DNA of 64,000 nucleotides, taken from positions 124,001 to 188,000 of the forward strand of contig JAHJIJ010000011.1 in the NCBI GenBank assembly GCA_018823325.1, given 5' to 3'. The notes beneath the pieces were generated by a model that was given only the letters and a program-made list of their open reading frames with translations, was not told where the DNA came from and searched no databases. Below, piece by piece: positions 9,137 to 17,551 of the stretch. Within the stretch, counting starts at the first letter, position 1; each line of letters starts with the position of its first letter. The position numbers and the translations under genes are program-made. Source of the stretch: Alphaproteobacteria bacterium. Its GTDB lineage: Bacteria > Pseudomonadota > Alphaproteobacteria > Sphingomonadales > Sphingomonadaceae.

Positions 9137-10624
9137 TCAGTCATCGTCATCGTCATCGTGCTTGCTGGCCGCCTTGCGGCTACCGAAGGGCCACAGGCGC
9201 TTCCAACCTCGCTGCTGCTGTTCGGACCGCGAAACGATGGTTGGAATGACCACGAGAGGAACAGCGCCGGTGGCTTGAAGCACGGCCTCGGCTCCACGAA
9301 TTGGGCGGGTGAAAAGCTCAATGAGGAAAATAAGACCCAAGCCAAGACCCAAGCCCCCAAAGGCGCCGAGCATGATGATTCGCGGGCGATTGGGTGTATA
9401 GGGTTCGTCCGGCACGACAGGCGGATCGATGACCGAGAGACGCTCACCCTGTTGCTCGTCTTCGGCGCGCTTTCCTGCCTTTGCGTTCATCAGCTGACTT
9501 GAAACACGCTGATATTGTGCGTTGAGGCCAGCCATGCGCTCCTGCAACTGAGCCAATTCCTGCTGGACGACCGGCGCACGAATCTGTGCGTTGAGAATAG
9601 ACGCGCTACGACTTTCCTCCGCAGCGCGTGTTGCCTCGAGGCGCGCGATTTCCCTGTTGTTGCTCGCGATCTGCGAGCTGATTGCAGAGGTCGGGATGCG
9701 CGATTGATTGGTTTTGGCCAGTTCCCGCGCCTCGGCAAGCCGTTGCTTGGCAAGAACCACGTCGGGATGCTGTTCGGTATAGCGCGCCCTTGCCGCAGCC
9801 AAAGCCGACTCAGCATCCGCAATAACCGGGTCGCGATCCGCCGCGCTTTGCGTCAGTTCGCGCTGCGCCTGCAATTGGGCGTTTGCGGACTGGAGAGCCG
9901 CGATCCGGCTGTCGATGCCGATTGTATTGCCGGAAGGCGACATGCCACTGCTGGCCAGCGTGAGACCATTGCGCAGCTGGATATCGGCAATCTGCTGGTC
10001 GAGTTGAGCAATCTGTGTCTGCAGTTCAGCTTCCTGGTCTGTCAGGAACTGGATGGTGTTGACCGATTGGGCGGCCGTCGTGCTGGCATCGAGCTGAAGC
10101 ACTTGGTCGGTTAGCGCCTGGGCGACCGCCTGTGCTTTTACAGGGTCCGAATAGTTAAAGCTCATCGAGAATGCGATTGTGCTGCGCCGTCCACCGTTGG
10201 CGGCCTGAATGTCGGCGGTCACTGGCTCGATGGAGATCGACTCACGCATCGTGGCAATCACTTCCGACAGCGACTGGGTACGCAGTTCCGTCTGGTAGAG
10301 CGAATTCCGCTGGATCAGTTCGACAAGCTGGGGTCGGCTGAGGACTTGCTGGCGGATACGCGCCATGCGTTGATCGACGACACCCGTGGCGTTTGTGTCG
10401 CCCACAACCTCTTCAGGCAGCAGCGAGGCTTCAACCAGCAGGACCGCCTTCGACTGATACTGGACAGGCATCAGAAAGGCCGCGGCAACTGCGGCGATAA
10501 GCAACAGAAGGGCCGGGATGATCAGCAGCCATTTCCGCTGGAGCAAAATCGTCGGGATGTGCGGCAGGAAAGACGCCCCGCCCGTATCCTCAGCGGTTTC
10601 GTAGTGAGCTTGGACGTTATTCAT
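9137..10624 (-). CDS. Polysaccharide chain-length determinant (Wzz/GumC family, SpsC/GelC-like)
   Basis: Inner-membrane co-polymerase that sets polymer length and bridges polymerase to exporter. The 495-residue protein has membrane helices at about 31-52 and 425-447 with a long periplasmic section between them, rich in Gln/Ala/Glu coiled-coil segments. The second helix is glycine-rich (GGLGLGLGLIFLIELF), as usual in the family. It ends in an acidic aspartate run. Its start overlaps the stop of the upstream barrel gene by one base. The kinase that normally binds its cytoplasmic end follows directly. Confidence 0.9.
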   Translation of the reverse strand: MNNVQAHYETAEDTGGASFLPHIPTILLQRKWLLIIPALLLLIAAVAAAFLMPVQYQSKAVLLVEASLLPEEVVGDTNATGVVDQRMARIRQQVLSRPQLVELIQRNSLYQTELRTQSLSEVIATMRESISIEPVTADIQAANGGRRSTIAFSMSFNYSDPVKAQAVAQALTDQVLQLDASTTAAQSVNTIQFLTDQEAELQTQIAQLDQQIADIQLRNGLTLASSGMSPSGNTIGIDSRIAALQSANAQLQAQRELTQSAADRDPVIADAESALAAARARYTEQHPDVVLAKQRLAEARELAKTNQSRIPTSAISSQIASNNREIARLEATRAAEESRSASILNAQIRAPVVQQELAQLQERMAGLNAQYQRVSSQLMNAKAGKRAEDEQQGERLSVIDPPVVPDEPYTPNRPRIIMLGAFGGLGLGLGLIFLIELFTRPIRGAEAVLQATGAVPLVVIPTIVSRSEQQQRGWKRLWPFGSRKAASKHDDDDDD

Positions 10625-11817
10625 CAGTTCTGACCGAGCCTGTATCGCAGCCCAACAAGGCCGTGGATGTTCGCGTCGCGCGCGACGAGCGAACTATATG
10701 TGTCACTATAGGTTACCGAAATGACAGCGGACAGACGGGGACGGATTACCCGCTCATATCCAACGCTGGCGCGCCCATAATCACTGTCCGATCCGCCGGT
10801 GCCTCCAAGGCTGCTTGAGCGGGAGTAGGAGGCGCTGGCATTCAAGCTGCTGCGCTGGTCAATCGTGTAATTATAACGAGCACCGACGGCGGTCACCCGC
10901 GATGATCCGGCAATGGATGAGGGCGAGACCCCATGTGAGCCGGATACGCAGAACGTGGTCCGATCACCTTCCCGGCAGAGATCTGCGGACGCCGAAAATG
11001 ATGTGTTGCTGATCGTTCCCGTGGGGAAGCTCGTCTCGCTGAATGTGACACCGGCAGACAGATCAAGACTGATCCGGGGCGCGAGGCGCGTGCTCAGGCG
11101 GGCGGTGGGGGTGTATTGCGTCGTGTTGCCAAACGCCGGATCGACATAGTCACTCCTGCCAATATCGAAACCTGCGCCGATCGACGTGTTCGCGCCAATC
11201 GCGCGCATATAGTAAAGATTGCCGCCGTAGCTGTCGTAATCCTTCGACAGCCCGGTGCCGTTGGGGAACCTCAACCTAGTCCCGCGCGCCGAGACATTCA
11301 GCGTATCGCGCGGCGAAAGTGTGAAGCCCAACCCCAACTGGCCGGAAAAAACCTCTGACCGCTCGCGATAGTTTGCGCTGCCGCTCGGATCGACGATGAT
11401 CGGCGTGCCTGGGTCGACAGGCCCTCCGACAATCGGATCATAAACCGGATACAGCCCGTTGCGCACATAGCTGCTGTAGGAAAGGCCGGCAGTCAGAGAC
11501 GTTAGCGGACTGATCTGCCGGCTCAGACTGCCGGATACGCCATAATCCGTCGTGCCGTCGTACAAGCGCGAATATTCCGTATGCGTCACGGAGCCCCGCA
11601 ACTGCGTCGTTCCGGTTGGCGATTCAATCGTCACGGCTGGAGAGAAGCTTCCGCTTAGCGTTGCCGAAGCGGCATTGCCCCCCATCGTTCCATAGGGATT
11701 GCTTGCCACGCCGCCGGTCACGCCAAGATCGGCACCGACGCGCGTGTCACCCAGCGCGGGGCTGCCGATCATCAATGCCGCGATTGCTGCTGAGCAGATC
11801 AGGCTGGACGTCTTCAT
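10624..11817 (-). CDS. Outer-membrane beta-barrel protein of the export operon
   Basis: A 397-residue protein with a signal peptide (about residues 1-23, ending SPALG) and then alternating short strands rich in Tyr, Ser, Thr and Arg that end in YRLGQN. This pattern is typical of an outer-membrane barrel. It lies between the OPX gene (four-base ATGA overlap) and the chain-length gene (one-base overlap), so it belongs to the exporter operon. Sphingan clusters carry a barrel-like gene (spsF/gelF) in the neighbourhood of the same partners, and an equivalent outer-membrane role is inferred here. The exact function is not established from sequence. Confidence 0.8.
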   Translation of the reverse strand: MKTSSLICSAAIAALMIGSPALGDTRVGADLGVTGGVASNPYGTMGGNAASATLSGSFSPAVTIESPTGTTQLRGSVTHTEYSRLYDGTTDYGVSGSLSRQISPLTSLTAGLSYSSYVRNGLYPVYDPIVGGPVDPGTPIIVDPSGSANYRERSEVFSGQLGLGFTLSPRDTLNVSARGTRLRFPNGTGLSKDYDSYGGNLYYMRAIGANTSIGAGFDIGRSDYVDPAFGNTTQYTPTARLSTRLAPRISLDLSAGVTFSETSFPTGTISNTSFSASADLCREGDRTTFCVSGSHGVSPSSIAGSSRVTAVGARYNYTIDQRSSLNASASYSRSSSLGGTGGSDSDYGRASVGYERVIRPRLSAVISVTYSDTYSSLVARDANIHGLVGLRYRLGQN

Positions 11818-12431
11818 GGAACGATCACCGTGTCACCGGTCTGGATCTGGGGAATTGCCCGAGCAGCTTCCTCGGACAAATTGCCCTTCATCGCGCCCCC
11901 GAGCCGGAAACGAAGCGCCGAGAGCTCATTTCCATTCTTCCGGATGATCGTGACATTGTCGAGATTTGCAAACTCGTCAGGCCCTCCCGCCATTGCGATG
12001 GCCTCCACGAGATTGACGTAGCGGCCCGGCGTGAACGAGCTCGGCCCCCGCACGCGGCCCACGACCGAGAAGGTGAAGCCGCTGGGGGTTTGCACCGAGA
12101 CCGTCACCTGCGGTGGCTCTCCGCGGTACTGGCTGGCAAGACCATTGGATATTGCCGTCTGGACTTGCTCGGGAAGCATGCCCTGCGCGACGATGCGGCC
12201 GACGAGCGGGAAAGAGAAGCTGCCGTCCGGCAGAATCCGAATGGAGCGTTGCAATCTCTCCTCGCCCCACACATAAACTTCGATCTGATCACCAGGATTG
12301 ATCGTGTAGGGTCGGGCGGCCTGATTAGCAGCACCGGTTGCCGCGCCTGAACTTTCCTGAGCTGTTGCAGGCACTGCCGCGATGGTCAGGAGAAGGCCCG
12401 CCATGGACCATGAAATTACGGGAAACCGCAC
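11814..12431 (-). CDS. OPX-family polysaccharide export protein (Wza/GelD-like)
   Basis: Periplasmic/outer-membrane export component. I choose GTG 12431 because AGAAGGA lies nine bases upstream and it places a clean signal peptide (about residues 1-25, ending PATAQ) at the terminus; the ATG at 12488 has no ribosome-binding site. The mature part has the polysaccharide-export domain (YTINPGDQIEVYVWGEERL, then ILPDGSFSFPLVGRI) and one SLBB domain (VGRVRGPSSFTPGRY). At about 205 residues it lacks the C-terminal helix of Wza, so the adjoining barrel protein may provide the outer-membrane channel. No lipobox cysteine is present. It is the first gene of the reverse-strand export operon. Confidence 0.9.
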   Translation of the reverse strand: MRFPVISWSMAGLLLTIAAVPATAQESSGAATGAANQAARPYTINPGDQIEVYVWGEERLQRSIRILPDGSFSFPLVGRIVAQGMLPEQVQTAISNGLASQYRGEPPQVTVSVQTPSGFTFSVVGRVRGPSSFTPGRYVNLVEAIAMAGGPDEFANLDNVTIIRKNGNELSALRFRLGGAMKGNLSEEAARAIPQIQTGDTVIVP

Positions 12432-12604
12432 GTTTGTGGATCCTTCTGCTTGGCCGGGAGATGCAGGCTTCATATACCAAAACATCATGTCGTCACTACG
12501 TAAAAGCGGGGTTAATGATAGCGGGCTGTTGGTTACTTTCGTTGCTTGCGGACGTGAAGCCCTGTAACGCGGCGCGGCTTGAGCTATATTTACGACAGGG
12601 CGTT

Positions 12605-14233
12605 ATGACCGGGTTTGGCAGGCTGACTTTTGCTGATCGCAGCGCTGCCCATGTTGGCGGTCGGCAATATTGCCGCGACGTTAGAAAACGGCCGCTGCCG
12701 CTGCTCCTGCTGCTCCTCGCCGTCGCAGGCCTATCCGCCTGCAAGAGCCCCAGTGAACAAGCGCTGGAGCACGCGCAGCGCGCTGAGATGCTCTTGCAGG
12801 CAGGGAATTTGGCCGGCGCGCAGCAAGAAATCGGTGAAGCGATCCGCCTGCGGGAAGACGGGCCTAATTTTCAGCAGCTTGCAGGAGTGATCGCCCTGCA
12901 GAACGGGAATCCTGTGGGCGCGTATCGCGCGTTCGAGAGGGCACTTGAGTTTGACGCCACGAATCGCCTGGCTCTGGCCTATGTTGCAAATCTGGGCGTT
13001 CAGATCGGACGGATCAGCCAGGCGGAAGATGCTGCCGATCGTCTGCTGACGTTGGAGCCTGATGCGTTGCCAGCGCTGCAGACGAAGGGGATGATCGCTC
13101 TTTCCCGGGAGGAACTGGACGAGGCCATGTCCTATGCTGATCGGATTCTCACGCGCAATTCTGCGGATGAGGCTGGCGCCATTGTTAAAGCCCGGGTTTT
13201 GGCGAAACGTGGGCAGGCCGAGGAGGCGGTGGCTTTAATCGACAATGCGCTACGCGTATCGAGCGAATCCGCAGCTCTTCTGACCAACAAGGTCAACTTG
13301 CATCGCTATTTGCGACAGCCCGAGCCTATGGCAGCAACGCTTGAGCGACTGGTGGCTTCTGGTGGCGCCGGTACGGCTGTCAAACTGGATCGCGTGAACC
13401 TGCTGTATAAGCTGGGGCGCCAGGAAGAAGCGCGCGAGGCAAGCTGGGCCCTGCTTCGGGAAGGCATGGGAAGCCCCTCCAATTATGAAGTTCTGCAACG
13501 CATCTGGTGGGAGTTTGATCCCGCTCCACTTTCAGCAGAGGTCGCTCAAGGACCAACCGACTGGCGCGATCCCCCCGCTGTAGTGCAGGTTGCTCGCTAT
13601 CTGCTGGCGCGCGGGAATCGCGAGACAGCAAATTTGCTTCTGAATTCCGCATCGGCAGGCGCTCAGGCGCTTGTTGCCCCGCTGAAGCTCCGCCTGCTGG
13701 CGGATGCTGGCAGAGGTGAGGGAGTCGAACGGCGCAATGAAGCGCTCCTTGAGCAGGACCCGGAAAATGTTGACGCGCTACTGCTGCGGGCTCGCTACGC
13801 CCAGCGTAAAGGCGATATGCGGGCTGCGCTTGAGGCAGCGCAATTGGCTCTGGCGAACGACCCACGCAATCCCGACAGCTACATCATGGTGGCGCAACTT
13901 TACCGGGCCCAGGAACAAGACTGGCGCGCGCGCCAGATATACGAAGAAGGTCTGAACCAGCTTCCGCAGAGTTTTCCGCTGGTTCAATCTTATATGCAAT
14001 ATCTTCACGAGTTGGGCGATAGGGGCCGAGTTGTATCGGTTGCCCGCAACTTTGCGAGGGTATTGCCCTCATCGGAAAAGGCTTGGGGGCAGCTTCTGGC
14101 GCAGTGCCGCGCAACGCAAGACGAGACCTGCACGAGAGTGGCGCAGAATGGACTGGAAAATGCCCGAACATCCTACCTCGTCGATGATCCTCCAGGCAAG
14201 CCAGCCGATCGCGGCCTGTTTGGCCGCTTCTGA
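12605..14233 (+). CDS. TPR-repeat lipoprotein of the polysaccharide locus
   Basis: About 542 residues made largely of tetratricopeptide-like helical repeats after a lipoprotein signal (LLLLLLAVAGLSAC, lipid-modified cysteine at residue 46 counted from ATG 12605). Such TPR lipoproteins accompany exopolysaccharide and exosortase loci (PrsT type), where they are thought to scaffold envelope export. The start is uncertain: the frame is open further upstream, and ATG 12605 leaves an unusually long stretch of about 30 residues before the hydrophobic core, with only a weak ribosome-binding site. It is divergent from the export operon and shares its upstream region. The next gene, the initiating transferase, follows after 27 bases. 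Confidence 0.8.
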   Translation: MTGFGRLTFADRSAAHVGGRQYCRDVRKRPLPLLLLLLAVAGLSACKSPSEQALEHAQRAEMLLQAGNLAGAQQEIGEAIRLREDGPNFQQLAGVIALQNGNPVGAYRAFERALEFDATNRLALAYVANLGVQIGRISQAEDAADRLLTLEPDALPALQTKGMIALSREELDEAMSYADRILTRNSADEAGAIVKARVLAKRGQAEEAVALIDNALRVSSESAALLTNKVNLHRYLRQPEPMAATLERLVASGGAGTAVKLDRVNLLYKLGRQEEAREASWALLREGMGSPSNYEVLQRIWWEFDPAPLSAEVAQGPTDWRDPPAVVQVARYLLARGNRETANLLLNSASAGAQALVAPLKLRLLADAGRGEGVERRNEALLEQDPENVDALLLRARYAQRKGDMRAALEAAQLALANDPRNPDSYIMVAQLYRAQEQDWRARQIYEEGLNQLPQSFPLVQSYMQYLHELGDRGRVVSVARNFARVLPSSEKAWGQLLAQCRATQDETCTRVAQNGLENARTSYLVDDPPGKPADRGLFGRF

Positions 14234-14260
14234 CATCGCTATTGTGCGGTTTTCCGACAT

Positions 14261-15709
14261 ATGATCAGCTTCAATCGCCCTGCGCGTAACAAGTATGTTC
14301 GCTTCACGTCCAACGTGTTGAGATCCGGCGGGATCGTCAATGATACGTTGTGCTTCCTGCTGTCGTATTTGGCGACTGTCTTCATATACAAAAGCTTGCT
14401 GGGCTATTACTTCGATACGCGACTTCACTCGACCGTCGTCGTCGTGATGGCGATCAATTTCTTCCTTATCCGCATTTCTCGAGATGCTTATTCGGGATTC
14501 AGGGGGCAGGGAGATGATCTCGGCGGAAGTACGTTCCTCGATTTTCTCGTCGCTCTGACACTGACGGGCTTCATTGTCCTTCAGTTCGGCCAAGGAGGTG
14601 AGCTCTCTCTCCGCTTTGCATTCTTCTTCTCGATTATCTGTCTCACGCTGCTCGTTTTCTCTCGTCTTCTCTTTCGGCAGCTGGTGCGGGTGGCCATGAA
14701 GCACAAGATCATCGGCCAGCGCGTGGCGATCTATGGTGCTGATCGGGAGGTTACCAGCCGACTGCTGGAGCTACTTGAGATCGAGCGGCTGCCTCACATC
14801 AACATCGTTGGCTTTGCCGACGATCGGCGATCACGCGTGGAGACAGGCATGATCGGTCGCTTCCCCTATCTGGGTGGTTTCGACGAGATGCTCGGGCTTG
14901 CGCAGCGTGGCATGCTGGACCAGGTGATCGTCGCCCTGCCACTGGTGCGGCAGGAACGATTGAACCAGATTATCGAGCAACTAAGTGCCGGGGCCATCGA
15001 TATCTGTATCATGCCGCGCGAGTTTCTCGTTCTACGAGATCGGTACCGGGTCAACTATATCGGATCCCTGCCGGTACTCAGCGTCTGGCAACTCCCCATG
15101 CGCGATTTCGATGGTGTGCTGAAGGAGATCCAGGACCGTCTTCTCGCCTTGATCGGACTGATCATCCTCGCGCCGCTCCTGATTTTTACGGCACTCGCGA
15201 TCCGGCTTGAGAGTCGCGGCCCGATCCTGTTCCGCCAGAAGCGCCTTGGCTTCAACAATCTTGAAATTGAGGTGCTGAAGTTCCGTTCCATGTATACGGA
15301 CAGGCAAGATCTCACCGGCGGAGAACGCACGCGGAAAGGCGATCCGCGCATCACGAAGGTGGGACGGATCATCCGCCGGACAAGCATCGACGAGCTGCCG
15401 CAGCTCTGGAACGTGTTGCGGGGCGAAATGTCGCTCGTAGGGCCGCGGCCCCACGCGCTCGCCATGCGCGTGGGCGACGCCTATTATCATGATGCAGTGC
15501 GGGGCTATGCAGCGCGCCATCGTGTGAAGCCGGGCATTACGGGGCTGGCTCAGGTGCGCGGTTTGCGAGGAGAGATCGACACAATCGAAAGGGCCAAAAA
15601 GCGCGTCGAATATGACATCTACTATATCGAGAACTGGTCACCATTGCTCGATCTGCGCATCATTCTCGAAACGATCGTGCGTCTGATCTGGGATCGGCAT
15701 GCCTACTGA
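14261..15709 (+). CDS. Undecaprenyl-phosphate glucose phosphotransferase (SpsB/GelB-like)
   Basis: Initiates repeat-unit assembly by moving a hexose 1-phosphate onto undecaprenyl phosphate. The 482 residues comprise four N-terminal membrane helices, a nucleotide-binding-like middle domain (about 145-260, with QRVAIYGADREV), another hydrophobic segment near 285-310 (LALIGLIILAPLLIFTALAI) and the C-terminal bacterial sugar transferase domain with KFRSMY, SIDELPQLWNVLRGEMSLVG, PRPH and KPGITGLAQV. This is the polyprenyl glycosylphosphotransferase layout. The preference for glucose is inferred from family resemblance. It is the only glycosyl-transfer enzyme visible in the locus. Confidence 0.93.
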   Translation: MISFNRPARNKYVRFTSNVLRSGGIVNDTLCFLLSYLATVFIYKSLLGYYFDTRLHSTVVVVMAINFFLIRISRDAYSGFRGQGDDLGGSTFLDFLVALTLTGFIVLQFGQGGELSLRFAFFFSIICLTLLVFSRLLFRQLVRVAMKHKIIGQRVAIYGADREVTSRLLELLEIERLPHINIVGFADDRRSRVETGMIGRFPYLGGFDEMLGLAQRGMLDQVIVALPLVRQERLNQIIEQLSAGAIDICIMPREFLVLRDRYRVNYIGSLPVLSVWQLPMRDFDGVLKEIQDRLLALIGLIILAPLLIFTALAIRLESRGPILFRQKRLGFNNLEIEVLKFRSMYTDRQDLTGGERTRKGDPRITKVGRIIRRTSIDELPQLWNVLRGEMSLVGPRPHALAMRVGDAYYHDAVRGYAARHRVKPGITGLAQVRGLRGEIDTIERAKKRVEYDIYYIENWSPLLDLRIILETIVRLIWDRHAY

Positions 15710-15852
15710 GGCTTGCCGATATCCAATGCCGATGAGCCGTGCTCTCAATGAGTGGACGGGTGTGGCTCATCGTTTCAGTTCTGTCGCTTCCGTCGTAATC
15801 GCAGCGAGCGTCCGAATCCCAGGCGCGTGGCGCCGGCGGAAAGGTTGATATC

Positions 15853-17238
15853 ATGCAGACGCTGATCGCGCAGGGCGTTCTCATTCTCTGGCCGCTCGTT
15901 GCACTTTTCCTGTACTCTACCATGTCAGCTGGTCGGGCGACGATCTGGACCTTGCTAGCTGGTTATCTGCTGCTGCCAGAAGGGGTGGCATTCGATTTTC
16001 CGGGCGTGCCGGCTCTAGACAAGACCACGATTCCGAACCTGGCTGCATTGGTCCTCGCAATGGCCACCGCGCGCCGTGGCGAATTTCGCTGGCCGCGCAG
16101 CAAAGTGCTGAATTTGCTCATGGCGGCGTTCGTCATCACGCCATTTGGTACGGCCTTCACCAATGGCGAGTTTTACGCGATTGGTAGCATGTCATTCCCG
16201 GGTCTCGGATTCAGGGAAGGACTGTCCATGGTTGTGGGGCATGTGCTTACGCTCTCGCCATTCGTGCTGGGAGCCGCTTTGCTTGCCAATGAGCAGGGGC
16301 ATCGGCAGATTTTGCTCGCGCTGGTTATTGGAGCGCTCGCCTATTCCATCCCGATATTGCTTGAGATCCGGCTCAGCCCTTTTTTCCAGCTCTGGGTGTA
16401 TGGGTTTAGCGACGCCGGGTATTTTCTCCAGCAGATGCGGTTCGGCGGTTTCCGGTCCATGATGTTCCTGGGCCACGGCCTGCTGGTCTCGGCATTCTGT
16501 GCAATGGCTCTTTTGGCGGCGATCGGACTGGCCCGGATGCGTCTCAAGTTGTTCGGGGTCCCGATGAGCATGATTGCTGTCTATCTCGCGGCTATCCTCA
16601 TCCTGAACAAGTCCGTCGGAGCGGTGATGCTCGTCCTGCTGTTGGCGCCGTTGCTTCTGTTTGTCCGGGCGCGCTTTTATCTCACGATCGTCGCTGGTCT
16701 TGCTTTGATGGTCGTTATCTATCCGGCACTGCGCGGTGCTGACCTGTTGCCGCTTCAGAAGATTGTCGAGACGGTTCAAACCGTGAGTCCAGAGCGAGCG
16801 GAATCGTTCGACTTCCGGGTCCGCAATGAAGAAATGCTCCTCACGAGGGCAGAGCAAAAGCCGTTATTCGGCTGGGGCACATTTGGACGTAATCGGGTCA
16901 TCGTGGTGACTCACTGGGGGGGAACCCTCGACGTAACAGTAACCGACGGGACTTGGGTGATCGTCATCGGAACCCTTGGTTGGGTTGGTTACGTTCTCTA
17001 TTTCGGACTTCTTCTATACCCCTTCGGGCGGGTTTTCCGATTGCGCCGAGCGGCCTTGCCTATGGCCAGCCTGACCTTGGTCGCTGTCCATATGTTCAAT
17101 ATTCTAGACCTGATACCGAACTCGTCGGTGCGGCCCATAACCTGGCTCGTTGCGGGCGCTCTGGCGACTTTCGTTGTGGGTAAGCGCGGGGCGATGGAGG
17201 GACCGGTTCGTCGACCTTCAGTCGTTTCCAAGCACTAG
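15853..17238 (+). CDS. O-antigen ligase/polymerase (Wzy-like) membrane protein
   Basis: A 461-residue integral membrane protein with about ten to eleven hydrophobic helices. Late in the sequence it has a loop of the form RNEEMLLTRAEQKPLFGWGTFGRNRV, which resembles the periplasmic loop of O-antigen ligases and polymerases. The start has GGAAAGG just upstream. Placement after the initiating transferase supports a role as the polymerase of the repeat unit, but ligase and polymerase members cannot be told apart from sequence alone. The gap of 143 bases before it holds no other gene. Confidence 0.78.
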   Translation: MQTLIAQGVLILWPLVALFLYSTMSAGRATIWTLLAGYLLLPEGVAFDFPGVPALDKTTIPNLAALVLAMATARRGEFRWPRSKVLNLLMAAFVITPFGTAFTNGEFYAIGSMSFPGLGFREGLSMVVGHVLTLSPFVLGAALLANEQGHRQILLALVIGALAYSIPILLEIRLSPFFQLWVYGFSDAGYFLQQMRFGGFRSMMFLGHGLLVSAFCAMALLAAIGLARMRLKLFGVPMSMIAVYLAAILILNKSVGAVMLVLLLAPLLLFVRARFYLTIVAGLALMVVIYPALRGADLLPLQKIVETVQTVSPERAESFDFRVRNEEMLLTRAEQKPLFGWGTFGRNRVIVVTHWGGTLDVTVTDGTWVIVIGTLGWVGYVLYFGLLLYPFGRVFRLRRAALPMASLTLVAVHMFNILDLIPNSSVRPITWLVAGALATFVVGKRGAMEGPVRRPSVVSKH

Positions 17239-17551
17239 CATTGCATGATTTTTCTGCGATGGCCGGCCATCCTGTGATCGCTTGAGATTCACAACCTGCC
17301 GCATATTCGGGCCAATTCGCAGTATTGCGTTTGGTTGCCTCTGATGGGTGAGCCACGCGAGAGAACAGGAGTGGCTTCAAAACATTTGGGGACTCACTGA
17401 AGGTTGGGCGTTCCGGGGCTTTTCGCCGCGCTGCATCTGAACGTGCTAAACGTAAAATTAACCATGCTTGGCAATCGAAGCTTTTTTGCTCTCTCTTAGG
17501 CTGATGCCAGGTGCCATGCGCTCTGCATGCGTTTCACAGGAAGCAAAGCAA
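17239..17551. other. Intergenic stretch before the glycosidase-like gene
   Basis: About 310 bases with no supported gene. It contains the AGGAA ribosome-binding site (17538-17542) of the next gene, and slightly AT-rich sequence around 17450-17500 that could carry a promoter. I could not define -35/-10 elements with confidence. Confidence 0.4.
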
